This document shows positions 1 through 8,531 of a DNA stretch of 64,000 nucleotides, piece by piece. The translations under genes and the position numbers were made by a program. Below the pieces are notes generated by a model. It did not search any database and was not told the origin of the DNA. It was given only the letters and a program-made list of their open reading frames with translations. This DNA is from JAWPMV01 sp039819665 (GTDB taxonomy: Bacteria > Bacteroidota > Bacteroidia > J057). Within the stretch, counting starts at the first letter, position 1, and each line of letters opens with the position of its first letter. The DNA lies in assembly GCA_039819665.1 (NCBI GenBank), contig JBCBRM010000047.1, positions 1-64,000 of the forward strand, read 5' to 3'.

Positions 1-135
1 TCTGATTTCAGTGAAGAAATTTCAGCCGAGAAATATCCAGAGTATAAAGGTTATCAGCAAAGAGTACCGCGCTTTGTTCCTTTTACAAAATTTAGTTCGA
101 AGTCGACAGAAGAAAGAGAAAAAGTTGCTAGTTGA
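1..135 (+). CDS. C-terminal end of a probable DUF1295 / steroid 5-alpha-reductase-like membrane enzyme (partial)
   Basis: The first 44 codons form an open frame ending in TGA at 133-135, directly against the stop of the next, convergent gene. The peptide contains PEYKGYQQRVPRFVPFTKF. A Tyr-x-x-Tyr-x-x-Arg-Val-Pro-x-Phe-x-Pro ending is typical of the C-terminus of DUF1295 and isoprenylcysteine-methyltransferase-like membrane proteins, whose last cytoplasmic segment binds the cofactor. Only the tail is visible, so substrate and even family are uncertain. The gene begins outside the window. Confidence 0.5.
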   Translation, partial: SDFSEEISAEKYPEYKGYQQRVPRFVPFTKFSSKSTEEREKVAS

Positions 136-864
136 TCACTCTATTTGCCCCAAAAGATTGTCTATTTTTTCTGTATAGCCATGGGTAGATCGCGTCTGTA
201 TTTCGCTAACTAATTGGGAAAACTCATCCTGTTGATTATTGCCCAAATACGCCAGGAGTAAATACCAGTCTCCTGCATCCGAAAAACGAATGTCTTTGCT
301 TTTACTTACAACTTCTAAGGGAGCGACTGCGGATGAATAATCTTTGATAGCTAGTAGTGCATTTCCCAGATACAATTGAGCCTCCACATAATTGGGAGCA
401 TCAGCATTTAACTGACTAAAAAAGAGGATAGCATGGGTATAATCCTTCCTTTCATAAGCGAGTACTGCCTGATTGAAAGGATTTTCCATTTTGGAATTTC
501 CCCGTAGAGAAGTAGCTGCGTAAGGTTCGAAATTTTCTTTTATGGCTTCAGGCCCAGATAGTGGTCCTCTGATCCAGAAAAAACTAACAATCAGAAGTAA
601 AATTACTGCAGCAGCAGATAGAAGTTGCCAGGAAAATATTGATTTTACCTTTGCTTTTTCCTCTGCTTCAAATGCTTGCATTTTTTCTTTAAGAAAGATG
701 CTGCCACTTTCTACCAGAAGGTCTTTCGCATCCTTAGCTTCATCCAGTGCCTTCTGAAGTTCTTTTTCTGTTAAAAGCCTGTCTTCAAAATCAGCCTTTT
801 GTTCTTTCGTCATCTCTCCCTCCAGATATGACTCAATGAGATCATATTGTGAATCAAAGTCCAT
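136..864 (-). CDS. Single-pass TPR membrane protein, probable anti-sigma partner of the adjacent ECF sigma factor
   Basis: A 242-residue protein. Residues 1-75 are charged and cytoplasmic in style; the opening (YDLIESYLEGEMTKEQKADF) has the short helical pattern seen at the N-terminus of many Bacteroidota anti-sigma-like proteins. One membrane segment follows at about 79-98. Residues 130-220 resemble tetratricopeptide repeats (EAQLYLGNALLAIKDYSSAV) and should lie in the periplasm. It starts with ATG 34 bases after the sigma factor stop, so the two are almost surely one operon. Seen: the topology and the pairing. Inferred: the cytoplasmic part holds the sigma factor and the TPR part senses a periplasmic partner. 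No zinc-finger anti-sigma motif (HxxxCxxC) is present, so an alternative is a membrane scaffold without sigma binding. Confidence 0.7.
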   Translation of the reverse strand: MDFDSQYDLIESYLEGEMTKEQKADFEDRLLTEKELQKALDEAKDAKDLLVESGSIFLKEKMQAFEAEEKAKVKSIFSWQLLSAAAVILLLIVSFFWIRGPLSGPEAIKENFEPYAATSLRGNSKMENPFNQAVLAYERKDYTHAILFFSQLNADAPNYVEAQLYLGNALLAIKDYSSAVAPLEVVSKSKDIRFSDAGDWYLLLAYLGNNQQDEFSQLVSEIQTRSTHGYTEKIDNLLGQIE

Positions 865-898
865 AAGTTTCTTTTTTAATGCCTCCTGAATTAAGTAC

Positions 899-1489
899 TT
901 AGTTTCGAGCTATCCAGCTTTTCCAAACCGGTACTTTTTCCAGGGTATCCAGCAATTTCTTCATACAAAGTCTTTTCTTTTTTCTTGCTACCGCATCATT
1001 CTTATATCCCATTTCTACCGCAATCTCCTTCATAGAATAACTCAACTGCCACATCTGCAATACCTTTTGGCAAGCAGCTCCTAATCCTGCCATCAGTTCC
1101 TTTATTTTCTCCTGTCTGTCTTTGGAAACCAGGTACAATTCCGGATCTCCTTCCTCCTGCTTTTCCTCATAAATCCTTTCATCCAAAGCTTCTTCTCTAC
1201 TCATCTTCTTAAAACGCTTGTACCATAGATTTTTGCAGATCCCATATAAATAGGCTCCCAACTCTCCACTAAAATGATATTTCTCAGCTCGCACTTGTAG
1301 AATAAGAAACCGTATACCATCTTGGAAGATGTCTTCAGCATCTTCTCGGCTTCCATTGCGCTTCTGAATAAAACGAAATACCATCTCCCGACAAGAATGC
1401 CTGAGATATAAGTATTTCATTCCTTCTTCCAACTCCCTGCCACCGCTTTTAATAGAACTGATGATCCTTTCATCAGAATAATCCGACAT
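899..1489 (-). CDS. ECF-type RNA polymerase sigma factor
   Basis: A 196-residue sigma-70 family protein of the extracytoplasmic function size. Region 2 spans roughly residues 25-95 and holds the DAEDIFQDG motif typical of the core-binding helix. Region 4 spans about 130-185 (QMWQLSYSMKEIAVEMGYKN then a basic helix AVARKKKRLCMKKL) and forms the helix-turn-helix that would contact the -35 region. ATG start at 1489. The first gene of a two-gene minus-strand operon, it is followed by a TPR membrane protein and faces a divergent cluster of secreted proteins across a 246-base intergenic region. Such pairs normally work as sigma and membrane anti-sigma. The regulon is unknown, but the divergent gene at 1736 is an obvious candidate target. 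Confidence 0.9.
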   Translation of the reverse strand: MSDYSDERIISSIKSGGRELEEGMKYLYLRHSCREMVFRFIQKRNGSREDAEDIFQDGIRFLILQVRAEKYHFSGELGAYLYGICKNLWYKRFKKMSREEALDERIYEEKQEEGDPELYLVSKDRQEKIKELMAGLGAACQKVLQMWQLSYSMKEIAVEMGYKNDAVARKKKRLCMKKLLDTLEKVPVWKSWIARN

Positions 1490-1735
1490 GCTTTCAACTT
1501 ATAGTTACCTCACTGAGCAGAAAAGTTACCGCTTCACGAGAAATTTAAAAAATCGCCATCCTTTCTTATAGAACAATGAAAATTAAAAACCATTAAGAAT
1601 GGCAATACATATCAAATATAAATGGATAGGAAGTGGGAAAAAGCTGAATTGAATAGTTTTCAAAAATAATTTCCTAAAGATGGTAACATAAATAGGAGGA
1701 AGAAGCACTGTCAGGTAAAGGACAACATTAGCGTC

Positions 1736-3862
1736 ATGAAAAGAAACCTAGCTTTACTTTATTGTATCCTCATTTGCTCATTCCAAACTTTATATGCTCA
1801 GGTCCCTCAGGGAATCCAGTTCCAGACCGTGGCTAGGCAAGGAAGCGGAGTAGCTATGTCAAACACCAACCTGACTGTTTATTTTCGGATTCAGGATGGA
1901 GGAGGTACGACTGTTTATGAAGAGTCCCATGCAGTAACTACAGACATTTATGGGCTTTTCGATGTCGTGATTGGACAAGGAACTGTTCTATCAGGGAGTT
2001 TTCCTGCCATTGGATGGGGAACAAGCAATCACCAGATTCAGATCGACATAGATCCCGGTACGGGCATAGTTAATATCGGGACCTGTGATTTTCAGTCAGT
2101 TCCCTATGCCCTCTATGCAGACAAAGCAAATATGGGCATGATCGATCTTACGGATGTGGATTTAACAGGCCTAGCACCTGGAGAAGTATTGGTATGGGAT
2201 GGAAGTAATTGGGTACCTGGATCACCTGGGACTTCGATCTGGTCGCAAAATTTGAGTAGTGCCCACTACCCTTCCGGCCGGGTCGGGATCGGGATCGATA
2301 CGCCCGTAACCACCTTACAAGTTAGGGATACTGCTAATGTCCTTTTTGGCACCAATCTGACCGGTTCCGGATTTAAAATGATCTGGTACGGTCAGAAAGG
2401 AGCCTTTCGCGCAGGCTATCTCAACAATCCTTTTGGCGGCTATAATTACGATAAATTCTGGGACTATGACAGTGTAGGATATTACTCCTTTGCAGCAGGT
2501 CAGAATTCCCGGGCAAAAGGATTCGGTTCCTTTGCTTTCGGTTCTTTTGGATGGGCCGATGGAAGTGGAAGTGTAGCTTTCTTTGGAAATGCCAGGGGAA
2601 ATAACAGTTTCACTTTTGGAGGCTCTTCCAAAGGGCGTGGAAGCATTACCTTTGAAGGAGTGGCAGATGAGGAAGGAGGAATTGCCATGTATGGATATAC
2701 TGGCGGACGATATGGGGTTTCGATAGGAGGTGGAACCACAGGTTTGGGAGCTTCCAGTTCGCGAGAAGATTATGCTATAGCTATTGGATGGAATTCAGAT
2801 GCCAGAGGACAGGCATCCATAGCCTTAGGGCCTAGCGATGCCTATGGTTATAATTCCTTTTCAACTGGTTGGGTGACCGAAGCCAGGGGAAATTATTCCT
2901 CCACTTTCGGCTACCAAACCAACTCCTATCCATATGCATCTATGGCATTGGGAAGGTTCAACCTTATAAATGGAGATAGCGCCTCTTGGATAGCTAATGA
3001 TCCCATCTTTATAATTGGAGATGGAACCTCCAATAACAATAGATCCAATAGTTTCACCATCTTAAAAAACGGTAGGACAGCAGTAGGTTATAATAATCCT
3101 GTGGGATTTTTGAATGTCTCCACAGCTCTGGGTTCCCTTAATAATGGAGGCGCCCTGGACCCTACCCATTCGGCTCTTCTTATTGGAACCACAACTTCAG
3201 GAATGAGTTTTGATGCCAATCAAATCGAAACTATTGGTAGTAGTTTGTATTTAAATTTTAATTCTACCGCTGAAGTGAGAATTGCAGAAGGAGGAGGAAA
3301 TGTAGGGATTGGGATAAATCCAAATGCTCGATTTGAAATAGAGCAAAATGCCAATGCTGCGGGTGGAGGCCTTAGGTTAAACGCCAGTGGACTTACAGCT
3401 TATTGGGACATTAACTATGATGTGGCAGGGGATCTTCGTTTTTCAAGGATAGGAGCGGCCCGGGCTTCAATAGACGCAGTCAACGGAGCCTATAACCAAC
3501 TCTCCGATATTCGGATGAAGAAAGATATTGAACCTTTGGCTTCAGTTCTGGAGGATATCCTCAAATTGAAGCCCTCCTCATACCATTACAAAGACAATCA
3601 ATCAACAGATAGAAGATCCATCGGATTTATTGCGCAAGAGGTTGAAGCGATATTTCCTCAGCTGGTAAAGCAAGGGCAAGTCTACAAGCAGCTTTCCTAT
3701 GATGACTTTGCCATTCTTTCCATCAAAGCTATACAAGAGCAACAGGCAATTATTCAGGATCAATCTCAACGGCTCGAACAACAGCAAACACAGATCGATG
3801 AATTAACATTACTCCTACAGCACTTACAATCAGAAGTTAACGCATTACAAGGCAAAAATTAA
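1736..3862 (+). CDS. Secreted YadA-like fibre protein with C-terminal peptidase S74 (tail-fibre chaperone) domain
   Basis: A 708-residue exported protein with signal peptide (residues 1-21, ending TLYAQ). An N-terminal beta domain is followed by glycine/serine-rich repeats at about 245-410 (units like GSFAFGSFGWADGSGSVAFF and YAIAIGWNSDARGQASIALG), the pattern of trimeric YadA/Hia head repeats. The C-terminus (about 588-690) is an S74 intramolecular chaperone: SDIRMKKDI gives the Ser590-Lys595 pair that in phage endosialidases cuts off the chaperone after trimer folding, and GFIAQEVE is another family signature. A coiled coil (QDQSQRLEQQQTQIDELTLL) ends the protein. ATG start. It is the first gene after the divergent sigma operon and heads the secreted cluster. 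Host-encoded S74 proteins are common in Bacteroidota; the trimeric fibre role is inferred. Confidence 0.85.
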   Translation: MKRNLALLYCILICSFQTLYAQVPQGIQFQTVARQGSGVAMSNTNLTVYFRIQDGGGTTVYEESHAVTTDIYGLFDVVIGQGTVLSGSFPAIGWGTSNHQIQIDIDPGTGIVNIGTCDFQSVPYALYADKANMGMIDLTDVDLTGLAPGEVLVWDGSNWVPGSPGTSIWSQNLSSAHYPSGRVGIGIDTPVTTLQVRDTANVLFGTNLTGSGFKMIWYGQKGAFRAGYLNNPFGGYNYDKFWDYDSVGYYSFAAGQNSRAKGFGSFAFGSFGWADGSGSVAFFGNARGNNSFTFGGSSKGRGSITFEGVADEEGGIAMYGYTGGRYGVSIGGGTTGLGASSSREDYAIAIGWNSDARGQASIALGPSDAYGYNSFSTGWVTEARGNYSSTFGYQTNSYPYASMALGRFNLINGDSASWIANDPIFIIGDGTSNNNRSNSFTILKNGRTAVGYNNPVGFLNVSTALGSLNNGGALDPTHSALLIGTTTSGMSFDANQIETIGSSLYLNFNSTAEVRIAEGGGNVGIGINPNARFEIEQNANAAGGGLRLNASGLTAYWDINYDVAGDLRFSRIGAARASIDAVNGAYNQLSDIRMKKDIEPLASVLEDILKLKPSSYHYKDNQSTDRRSIGFIAQEVEAIFPQLVKQGQVYKQLSYDDFAILSIKAIQEQQAIIQDQSQRLEQQQTQIDELTLLLQHLQSEVNALQGKN

Positions 3863-3876
3863 CCGGACACAAAACA

Positions 3877-4749
3877 ATGAAGAAATCACTAATTCTATTT
3901 CTCCTCTTAGGGGCAATCAGCCTAAACGCTCAACACAGATTTGATGGAATACAAATCAATGCAAACATCCCCGATGGTTGGCGAACCGTTTCAGAAGACT
4001 ATGGTCTCATTATTTTGGGGCACAATAGCATCGCAGGTGCCATCATTATCGCAGAGCATGGCTACAAAAATGAAGCTGAAATAAAACAGAATTTAGCAGA
4101 AGGCTTGCAAGAAGAAGGCGTCATGCTTTCAGCTGAAACCCAAGCCAGAAAGCTAAGCAATGGAACCTATGCTACAACTTATGCCGGTTATGCGGAAGGT
4201 CAAATGGTTAAGGCCCCAGTTCGATTGGGACTTAGCAATACATGGCATACCGGAGGAGTGATGGTTTTAGCGCTCGTAAGAAAGGATCTTTATAATGGAA
4301 GCTATGACCGCCTACTTGAGCAAATCATAGGTTCAGTGAGCTATAGAAGTTTTGCCAGCACAGCCAAATCTGCCGAGTGGAAGGAATATTTGGGGGGAAG
4401 CAAACTCCAAAGTAGATCTGGATACAATACCAGCACTAGCAGTTTCGATAGCTATGCAGGAGCAGGCTATAGCAGCAGTACCAGCATTCACTTTTGCAGC
4501 AATGGACAATTTCTGGTTCAATCTTCTTCTTCCAGCTACTTTGGAGGATCTGGTGTTGATGGCGATGTTTCGAGTAGCGACTCAGAAAGCCAGGGGCTTT
4601 GGTCTGTTTTCTCAGTAAGGGAACAGGTGGTAGTTCGCTTGCTATACGAAAATGGAGATATAGAATACTATCCTGTCGTTTATGACAATGGTTACATCAT
4701 CAGCAATAATTCCAAATTCACAAAAGATGACAGCAATGTTTGTAGATAA
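3877..4749 (+). CDS. Secreted protein with PsbP-like N-terminal part and Ser-rich lipocalin-like C-terminal part, function unknown
   Basis: A 290-residue protein with a clear signal peptide (MKKSLILFLLLGAISLNAQ). Residues 20-155 look like a small alpha/beta fold with a PDGW motif near the start, as in PsbP/MOG1-like exported domains. Residues 165-285 are very rich in Ser, Tyr and Gly and contain HFCSNGQF and a GLWSVF segment, a pattern that recurs in bacterial exported lipocalin-like domains; neither part is assigned firmly. It begins 14 bases after the fibre gene and its last 14 bases overlap the start chosen for the next gene, so it is the middle of a tight operon. Confidence 0.7.
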   Translation: MKKSLILFLLLGAISLNAQHRFDGIQINANIPDGWRTVSEDYGLIILGHNSIAGAIIIAEHGYKNEAEIKQNLAEGLQEEGVMLSAETQARKLSNGTYATTYAGYAEGQMVKAPVRLGLSNTWHTGGVMVLALVRKDLYNGSYDRLLEQIIGSVSYRSFASTAKSAEWKEYLGGSKLQSRSGYNTSTSSFDSYAGAGYSSSTSIHFCSNGQFLVQSSSSSYFGGSGVDGDVSSSDSESQGLWSVFSVREQVVVRLLYENGDIEYYPVVYDNGYIISNNSKFTKDDSNVCR

Positions 4750-5266
4750 AATTATAGGAAATAAAGGACTTTGGGCTTTTGTTCTCCTTTTCATTCAGTT
4801 GCTTACTTTGGAGGCTCAAAGTTTTGATCGAAAGGTATTTTCAAGTGTAGGAGGAAACACAACAAGTGCACCTTATTATTTTTCCTTTACCATAGGTGAA
4901 CCAATTATTGGAACGGATCAGAATACCTTACCTATCCTTACTAAAGGATTTGAACAGCCCATTGACCCTACGATACTTGAAGCAATTCGCCGAGGACAGC
5001 TTGGACCAGCTAAGGAATCTCTTTCTAAAGTTTACCCTGTCCCTGCTCAAAACGAAATCACCCTTGAATACCATTCAGAAAATGAAACCGATAAAAAGGT
5101 ATTCATAATAAATGCATCCGGTCAGATCTTTTTTAAAAAGCGTTTTCAACAAGCCGAATTACTTAGTGGGGCTAAATTGAAACTTTCGGGTATACCTTCT
5201 GGCTCATACTGGGTTGTTTGTTCAGATCTCGGTAAAAAAACAATATTTCCGATTCGGAAAGAGTAG
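4736..5266 (+). CDS. Small secreted protein with T9SS type A C-terminal sorting domain
   Basis: I place the start at ATG 4736, which gives a 176-residue protein beginning with a good signal peptide (MFVDKIIGNKGLWAFVLLFI, cleaved after LEAQ). An upstream ATG at 4682 adds 18 non-signal-like residues and would overlap the previous gene by 68 bases. Residues 30-75 form a short beta domain (SSVGGNTTSAPYYFSFTIGE). The last 80 residues (KVYPVPAQNEITLEYH, GQIFFKKRF, GIPSGSYWVVC) are a T9SS type A sorting domain, which directs outer-membrane translocation and attachment or release. The cargo part is tiny, so this may be an adaptor or anchor. It sits between a secreted protein and the CHAT protein. Confidence 0.8.
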   Translation: MFVDKIIGNKGLWAFVLLFIQLLTLEAQSFDRKVFSSVGGNTTSAPYYFSFTIGEPIIGTDQNTLPILTKGFEQPIDPTILEAIRRGQLGPAKESLSKVYPVPAQNEITLEYHSENETDKKVFIINASGQIFFKKRFQQAELLSGAKLKLSGIPSGSYWVVCSDLGKKTIFPIRKE

Positions 5267-5348
5267 TGCTTTACTGAATTCTTATTTAACTTAAAAGCAG
5301 CTAAAATGCTATCTTTTAATTGACAATGTGAATGTGCTGCTATTTGGC

Positions 5349-8300
5349 ATGAAACGTCTTGAGCTAAATATCCTCCCGTTCCTCCTATGCAATTTTCTAT
5401 TGCTCCTTTCTTTTTTTTCGGGTTTTTCTCAAGAGGATAAAGAAAGGAAGCTGGAGCAGCAAATGGCCCGAGCAGAGGAAATGATAGAAGATGGAGATTA
5501 TAATCTTTCGCAGGAATTTTTGAGGGGTATACTCTATACACTAAAAGAAAATCAGGACAATCCTTCCTACCTCAAAGCTCTAAATCTCTTTGCCCAAAAT
5601 TGCGGCACTTTAAGTCAATTTAAACAGCAAAGTATTTACCTGGATTCTGCCATTGCGATTGCAGAAAAATACGAGCTAAAGGAAACAATGCTTTTTACAC
5701 AAACCCAAAATCTCCAGGGGTCATACTACGAGAATATTGGCCTTTATAGCAAAGCAAGGGAAGCCTATAAAAAAGCCAGAGACCTTAGCTTAAAGGCCTC
5801 TCCTCCAGATACCCTTCAGATCAGCCAACAATTAATTGCTTTGGGCAGAACAAATCGGCTGCTGGGAGACCTACCACAAGCACAGAAATTTTATGAGGAG
5901 GCCCTTGCTTTGGATCAGCAAGCTTTCGGAGAAATGAGTGAAAGAGTTGCGGTTGACTACAATGAGCTAGGAGTTCATTATGAGAAGAGTGGGGATTTTG
6001 GTAAGTCTAAAGAATTGCAAGAGGCATCTATTCGCGTTTACAGGAAACTGGGGATGGAGAACTCATTGGGTATAGCAGCTTCTTATAACAATCTGGGAAA
6101 TGCACTTTTTTATCTGGGAGATTTTGAGCGTGCCCTGAAAAACTACCAAAGCTCCTTAGGAATTTATCAGAAAAAACTAGGCGAAAGATCTTTAAAAGCG
6201 GCTTATCTGACCATGAATGTAGGAATCATTTATGCTGTGCAGGGAGACTTTCAGACAGCTTTAACCTATTTCGATAAGGAAAGAGAAATTAAACAGGAAA
6301 TCTACGAAGGTGCCCATCCAGATTTGATCTTCAGCTACAATAACCTCGCTGCAGCATACCAACGCATGGGAGAAGATGAAAAATCGCTAGAGATGTACCT
6401 GAAATCCCTGGAAGTCGCAAAAGAAGTACATGGGGAAAGAAACCCCATGCTTTCGCAAACCTATGAGAACATCTCCTATGCCTACCAGCTAAAAGGCGAA
6501 TACGACAAAAGCCTTGAGTTTATGCAAATGGGTCTGATCGCTGGTAGTAAGGAGTTTGATTCCATGGACCCCACAACAAATCCAGTAGTTGATGATTTTC
6601 TCGATCCGGCCAATCGTATGCGTGCTTTAAGAGAAAAAGCCAATATTTATGAGAAAAAGGGGCGAGCAAATGGAAATGAAAGTCGCTATTTAGAACAGGC
6701 CCTCAATCAGAACTTCAAAGCCATCGAATTACTCGATCATCTCAGAAGTAGCTACAAAGCAGAAAACTCAAAATTATACTGGCAGCAAGGTTCCAGTGAT
6801 TACTTTGAAAGAAGTATGAATTTGGCCTATGAACTGTACAAAAAGGAAAATGATCCTTCCTATATAGATCGGGCTTTTGAGTTGATGGGGAAGAATAAAT
6901 CCTTATTGCTTCTGGCCAATGTCCTTCAAAATAAAGGGCAGCAATACGCGGGGATTTCAGATGAGCTCCTGGATCTAGAAGACAGCCTAAGCCAGGAAAT
7001 GAATTTTTATGAAACCCTCATGGCCAACAGCTCTGATAGCTTGATAAGTCAGGAGTTTGAAGGCATATTTTTCAGGAGAAAGCAATCCTATGATTCCCTG
7101 ATGGTTATTTTCGAAGAAAACTATCCCCTTTACCACAAATTGAAATACAACACCCAGGTGAGCGATATTACCAGCCTTCAAAATGGCTTACTCGCAGCAA
7201 ATACAAACTGGTGTGAATACTTTGTGGGAGATAGTTCTCTTTTTGCGGTTTATGTAGGGCCAGGAAAAAAAAGCTTCCATAAGCTGTCAAGTCCACAAGG
7301 ACTGGATAGTATGATCGCTGATTTCCGTTCCAATCTTTATACCTATTTCATAGGACAGGAACAAGATGAAGAAGGCTTCCTATTAAGTAGTCAAACCTAC
7401 CGGCAACAGGCACACCAACTATACCAGAAATTATTGGCTCCAATTTTGGGTAAAGATTTTCCCGAAAGACTTGTCATCGTCCCTCACAAGTCTATTGGAT
7501 ACTTACCCTTTGATGTCTTATTGACAAAGGAAACATCTGATGACACCGGATTCAAAGCACTCCCCTATTTGATTCGAGAGAGTAGTATTTCCTATTCTTA
7601 TTCTGCCACTTTACTCAAGGAAATGAAGGAGCTAAAAAGGCAGAACTTTGCAGGCAATGAAGTACTGGCAATAGCCCCGGAATTTGAAGACAAGCAAATG
7701 GCATATGCCGATGTAGAGTCTGCCCGAAGAGAAGGCCTCGGTCCTCTTTTTTACAATAAAAAAGAAGTTGACCAGATCAGGCAGATTATGGGAGGACGTT
7801 CTTTATTGGGGAAGGAGGCTACAACAGAGAATTTTAAATCTTTTGTGAGTCAGTACAACATCATTCATTTCGCAACCCATGGAAAACTGAATACTTCAAA
7901 TTCGGATTTTTCCTACCTGGCTATGTCTCCTGGAGCATCTGAGCAAGAAGATTTCCTTTTTGTGAATGATCTCTATACCATGAACATACCAGCAGAAATG
8001 GTTGTTTTGAGCGCCTGTGAAACCGGATTGGGTGAATTGAAAGCAGGTGAAGGAATTGCAAGTCTTTCAAGGGCCTTTTCCTATGCGGGAGCCCAGAGCA
8101 TCATCACAACGCTTTGGAGTGTAAATGACCAGAAGACCGCTGAACTTATGCAGAGATTTTACCAAAATATAGCTGAAGGTGAGGTCAAAGATGTTGCCCT
8201 TCAAAAAGCCAAATTAAGTTTCCTCGAAGCTCAGGATAATTACCACGCTCATCCTTTTTTCTGGGCTGCCCCCATTCCGGTTGGAAATATGGAAGCCATC

Positions 8301-8399
8301 GAAAATCCTTTTCCAACCTATGTCTATGGAATAGTTCTTTTGCTCATCCTATTGTTGTTTTTTGCGATATATAGAAGGAAAAGACGAGCAAAAATCTGA
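5349..8399 (+). CDS. Exported TPR-CHAT protein (caspase-like peptidase fold) with C-terminal membrane anchor
   Basis: I choose ATG 5349 (1,016 residues) over GTG 5328 because it begins a standard signal peptide (MKRLELNILPFLLCNFLLLL, cleaved near GFSQ). Residues 30-420 are a series of tetratricopeptide repeats (for example ASYNNLGNALFYLGDFERAL). Residues about 690-985 are a CHAT domain, a clan CD caspase-like fold: HFATHG supplies His844 and LSACETG supplies Cys890, both catalytic residues intact. A membrane helix lies at about 993-1008, followed by a basic tail (RRKRRAKI). The domains therefore face the periplasm with the tail in the cytoplasm. TPR-CHAT proteases act on specific protein partners in other systems (separase, Craspase). 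Here the partner is unknown; the TPR membrane protein beside the sigma factor is an attractive candidate. Confidence 0.85.
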   Translation: MKRLELNILPFLLCNFLLLLSFFSGFSQEDKERKLEQQMARAEEMIEDGDYNLSQEFLRGILYTLKENQDNPSYLKALNLFAQNCGTLSQFKQQSIYLDSAIAIAEKYELKETMLFTQTQNLQGSYYENIGLYSKAREAYKKARDLSLKASPPDTLQISQQLIALGRTNRLLGDLPQAQKFYEEALALDQQAFGEMSERVAVDYNELGVHYEKSGDFGKSKELQEASIRVYRKLGMENSLGIAASYNNLGNALFYLGDFERALKNYQSSLGIYQKKLGERSLKAAYLTMNVGIIYAVQGDFQTALTYFDKEREIKQEIYEGAHPDLIFSYNNLAAAYQRMGEDEKSLEMYLKSLEVAKEVHGERNPMLSQTYENISYAYQLKGEYDKSLEFMQMGLIAGSKEFDSMDPTTNPVVDDFLDPANRMRALREKANIYEKKGRANGNESRYLEQALNQNFKAIELLDHLRSSYKAENSKLYWQQGSSDYFERSMNLAYELYKKENDPSYIDRAFELMGKNKSLLLLANVLQNKGQQYAGISDELLDLEDSLSQEMNFYETLMANSSDSLISQEFEGIFFRRKQSYDSLMVIFEENYPLYHKLKYNTQVSDITSLQNGLLAANTNWCEYFVGDSSLFAVYVGPGKKSFHKLSSPQGLDSMIADFRSNLYTYFIGQEQDEEGFLLSSQTYRQQAHQLYQKLLAPILGKDFPERLVIVPHKSIGYLPFDVLLTKETSDDTGFKALPYLIRESSISYSYSATLLKEMKELKRQNFAGNEVLAIAPEFEDKQMAYADVESARREGLGPLFYNKKEVDQIRQIMGGRSLLGKEATTENFKSFVSQYNIIHFATHGKLNTSNSDFSYLAMSPGASEQEDFLFVNDLYTMNIPAEMVVLSACETGLGELKAGEGIASLSRAFSYAGAQSIITTLWSVNDQKTAELMQRFYQNIAEGEVKDVALQKAKLSFLEAQDNYHAHPFFWAAPIPVGNMEAIENPFPTYVYGIVLLLILLLFFAIYRRKRRAKI

Positions 8400-8531
8400 G
8401 TCAACTCACCCTTATAAAGTGGCTGAAAATCATTTCTATACAGTCGTTCTTTTAGAAGGTATAAAAACAGCGCCCAATCTTCCTTTCTCTTTGCTCTGAT
8501 ATTGTGTAAATTCAGAGAAAAACTACTCGAT

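Noticed and set aside
1613..1620. CAAATATA, a minus-strand -7-like box for the sigma operon
   Set aside because: No TTG at the right distance upstream on that strand and it is over 120 bases from the start codon.
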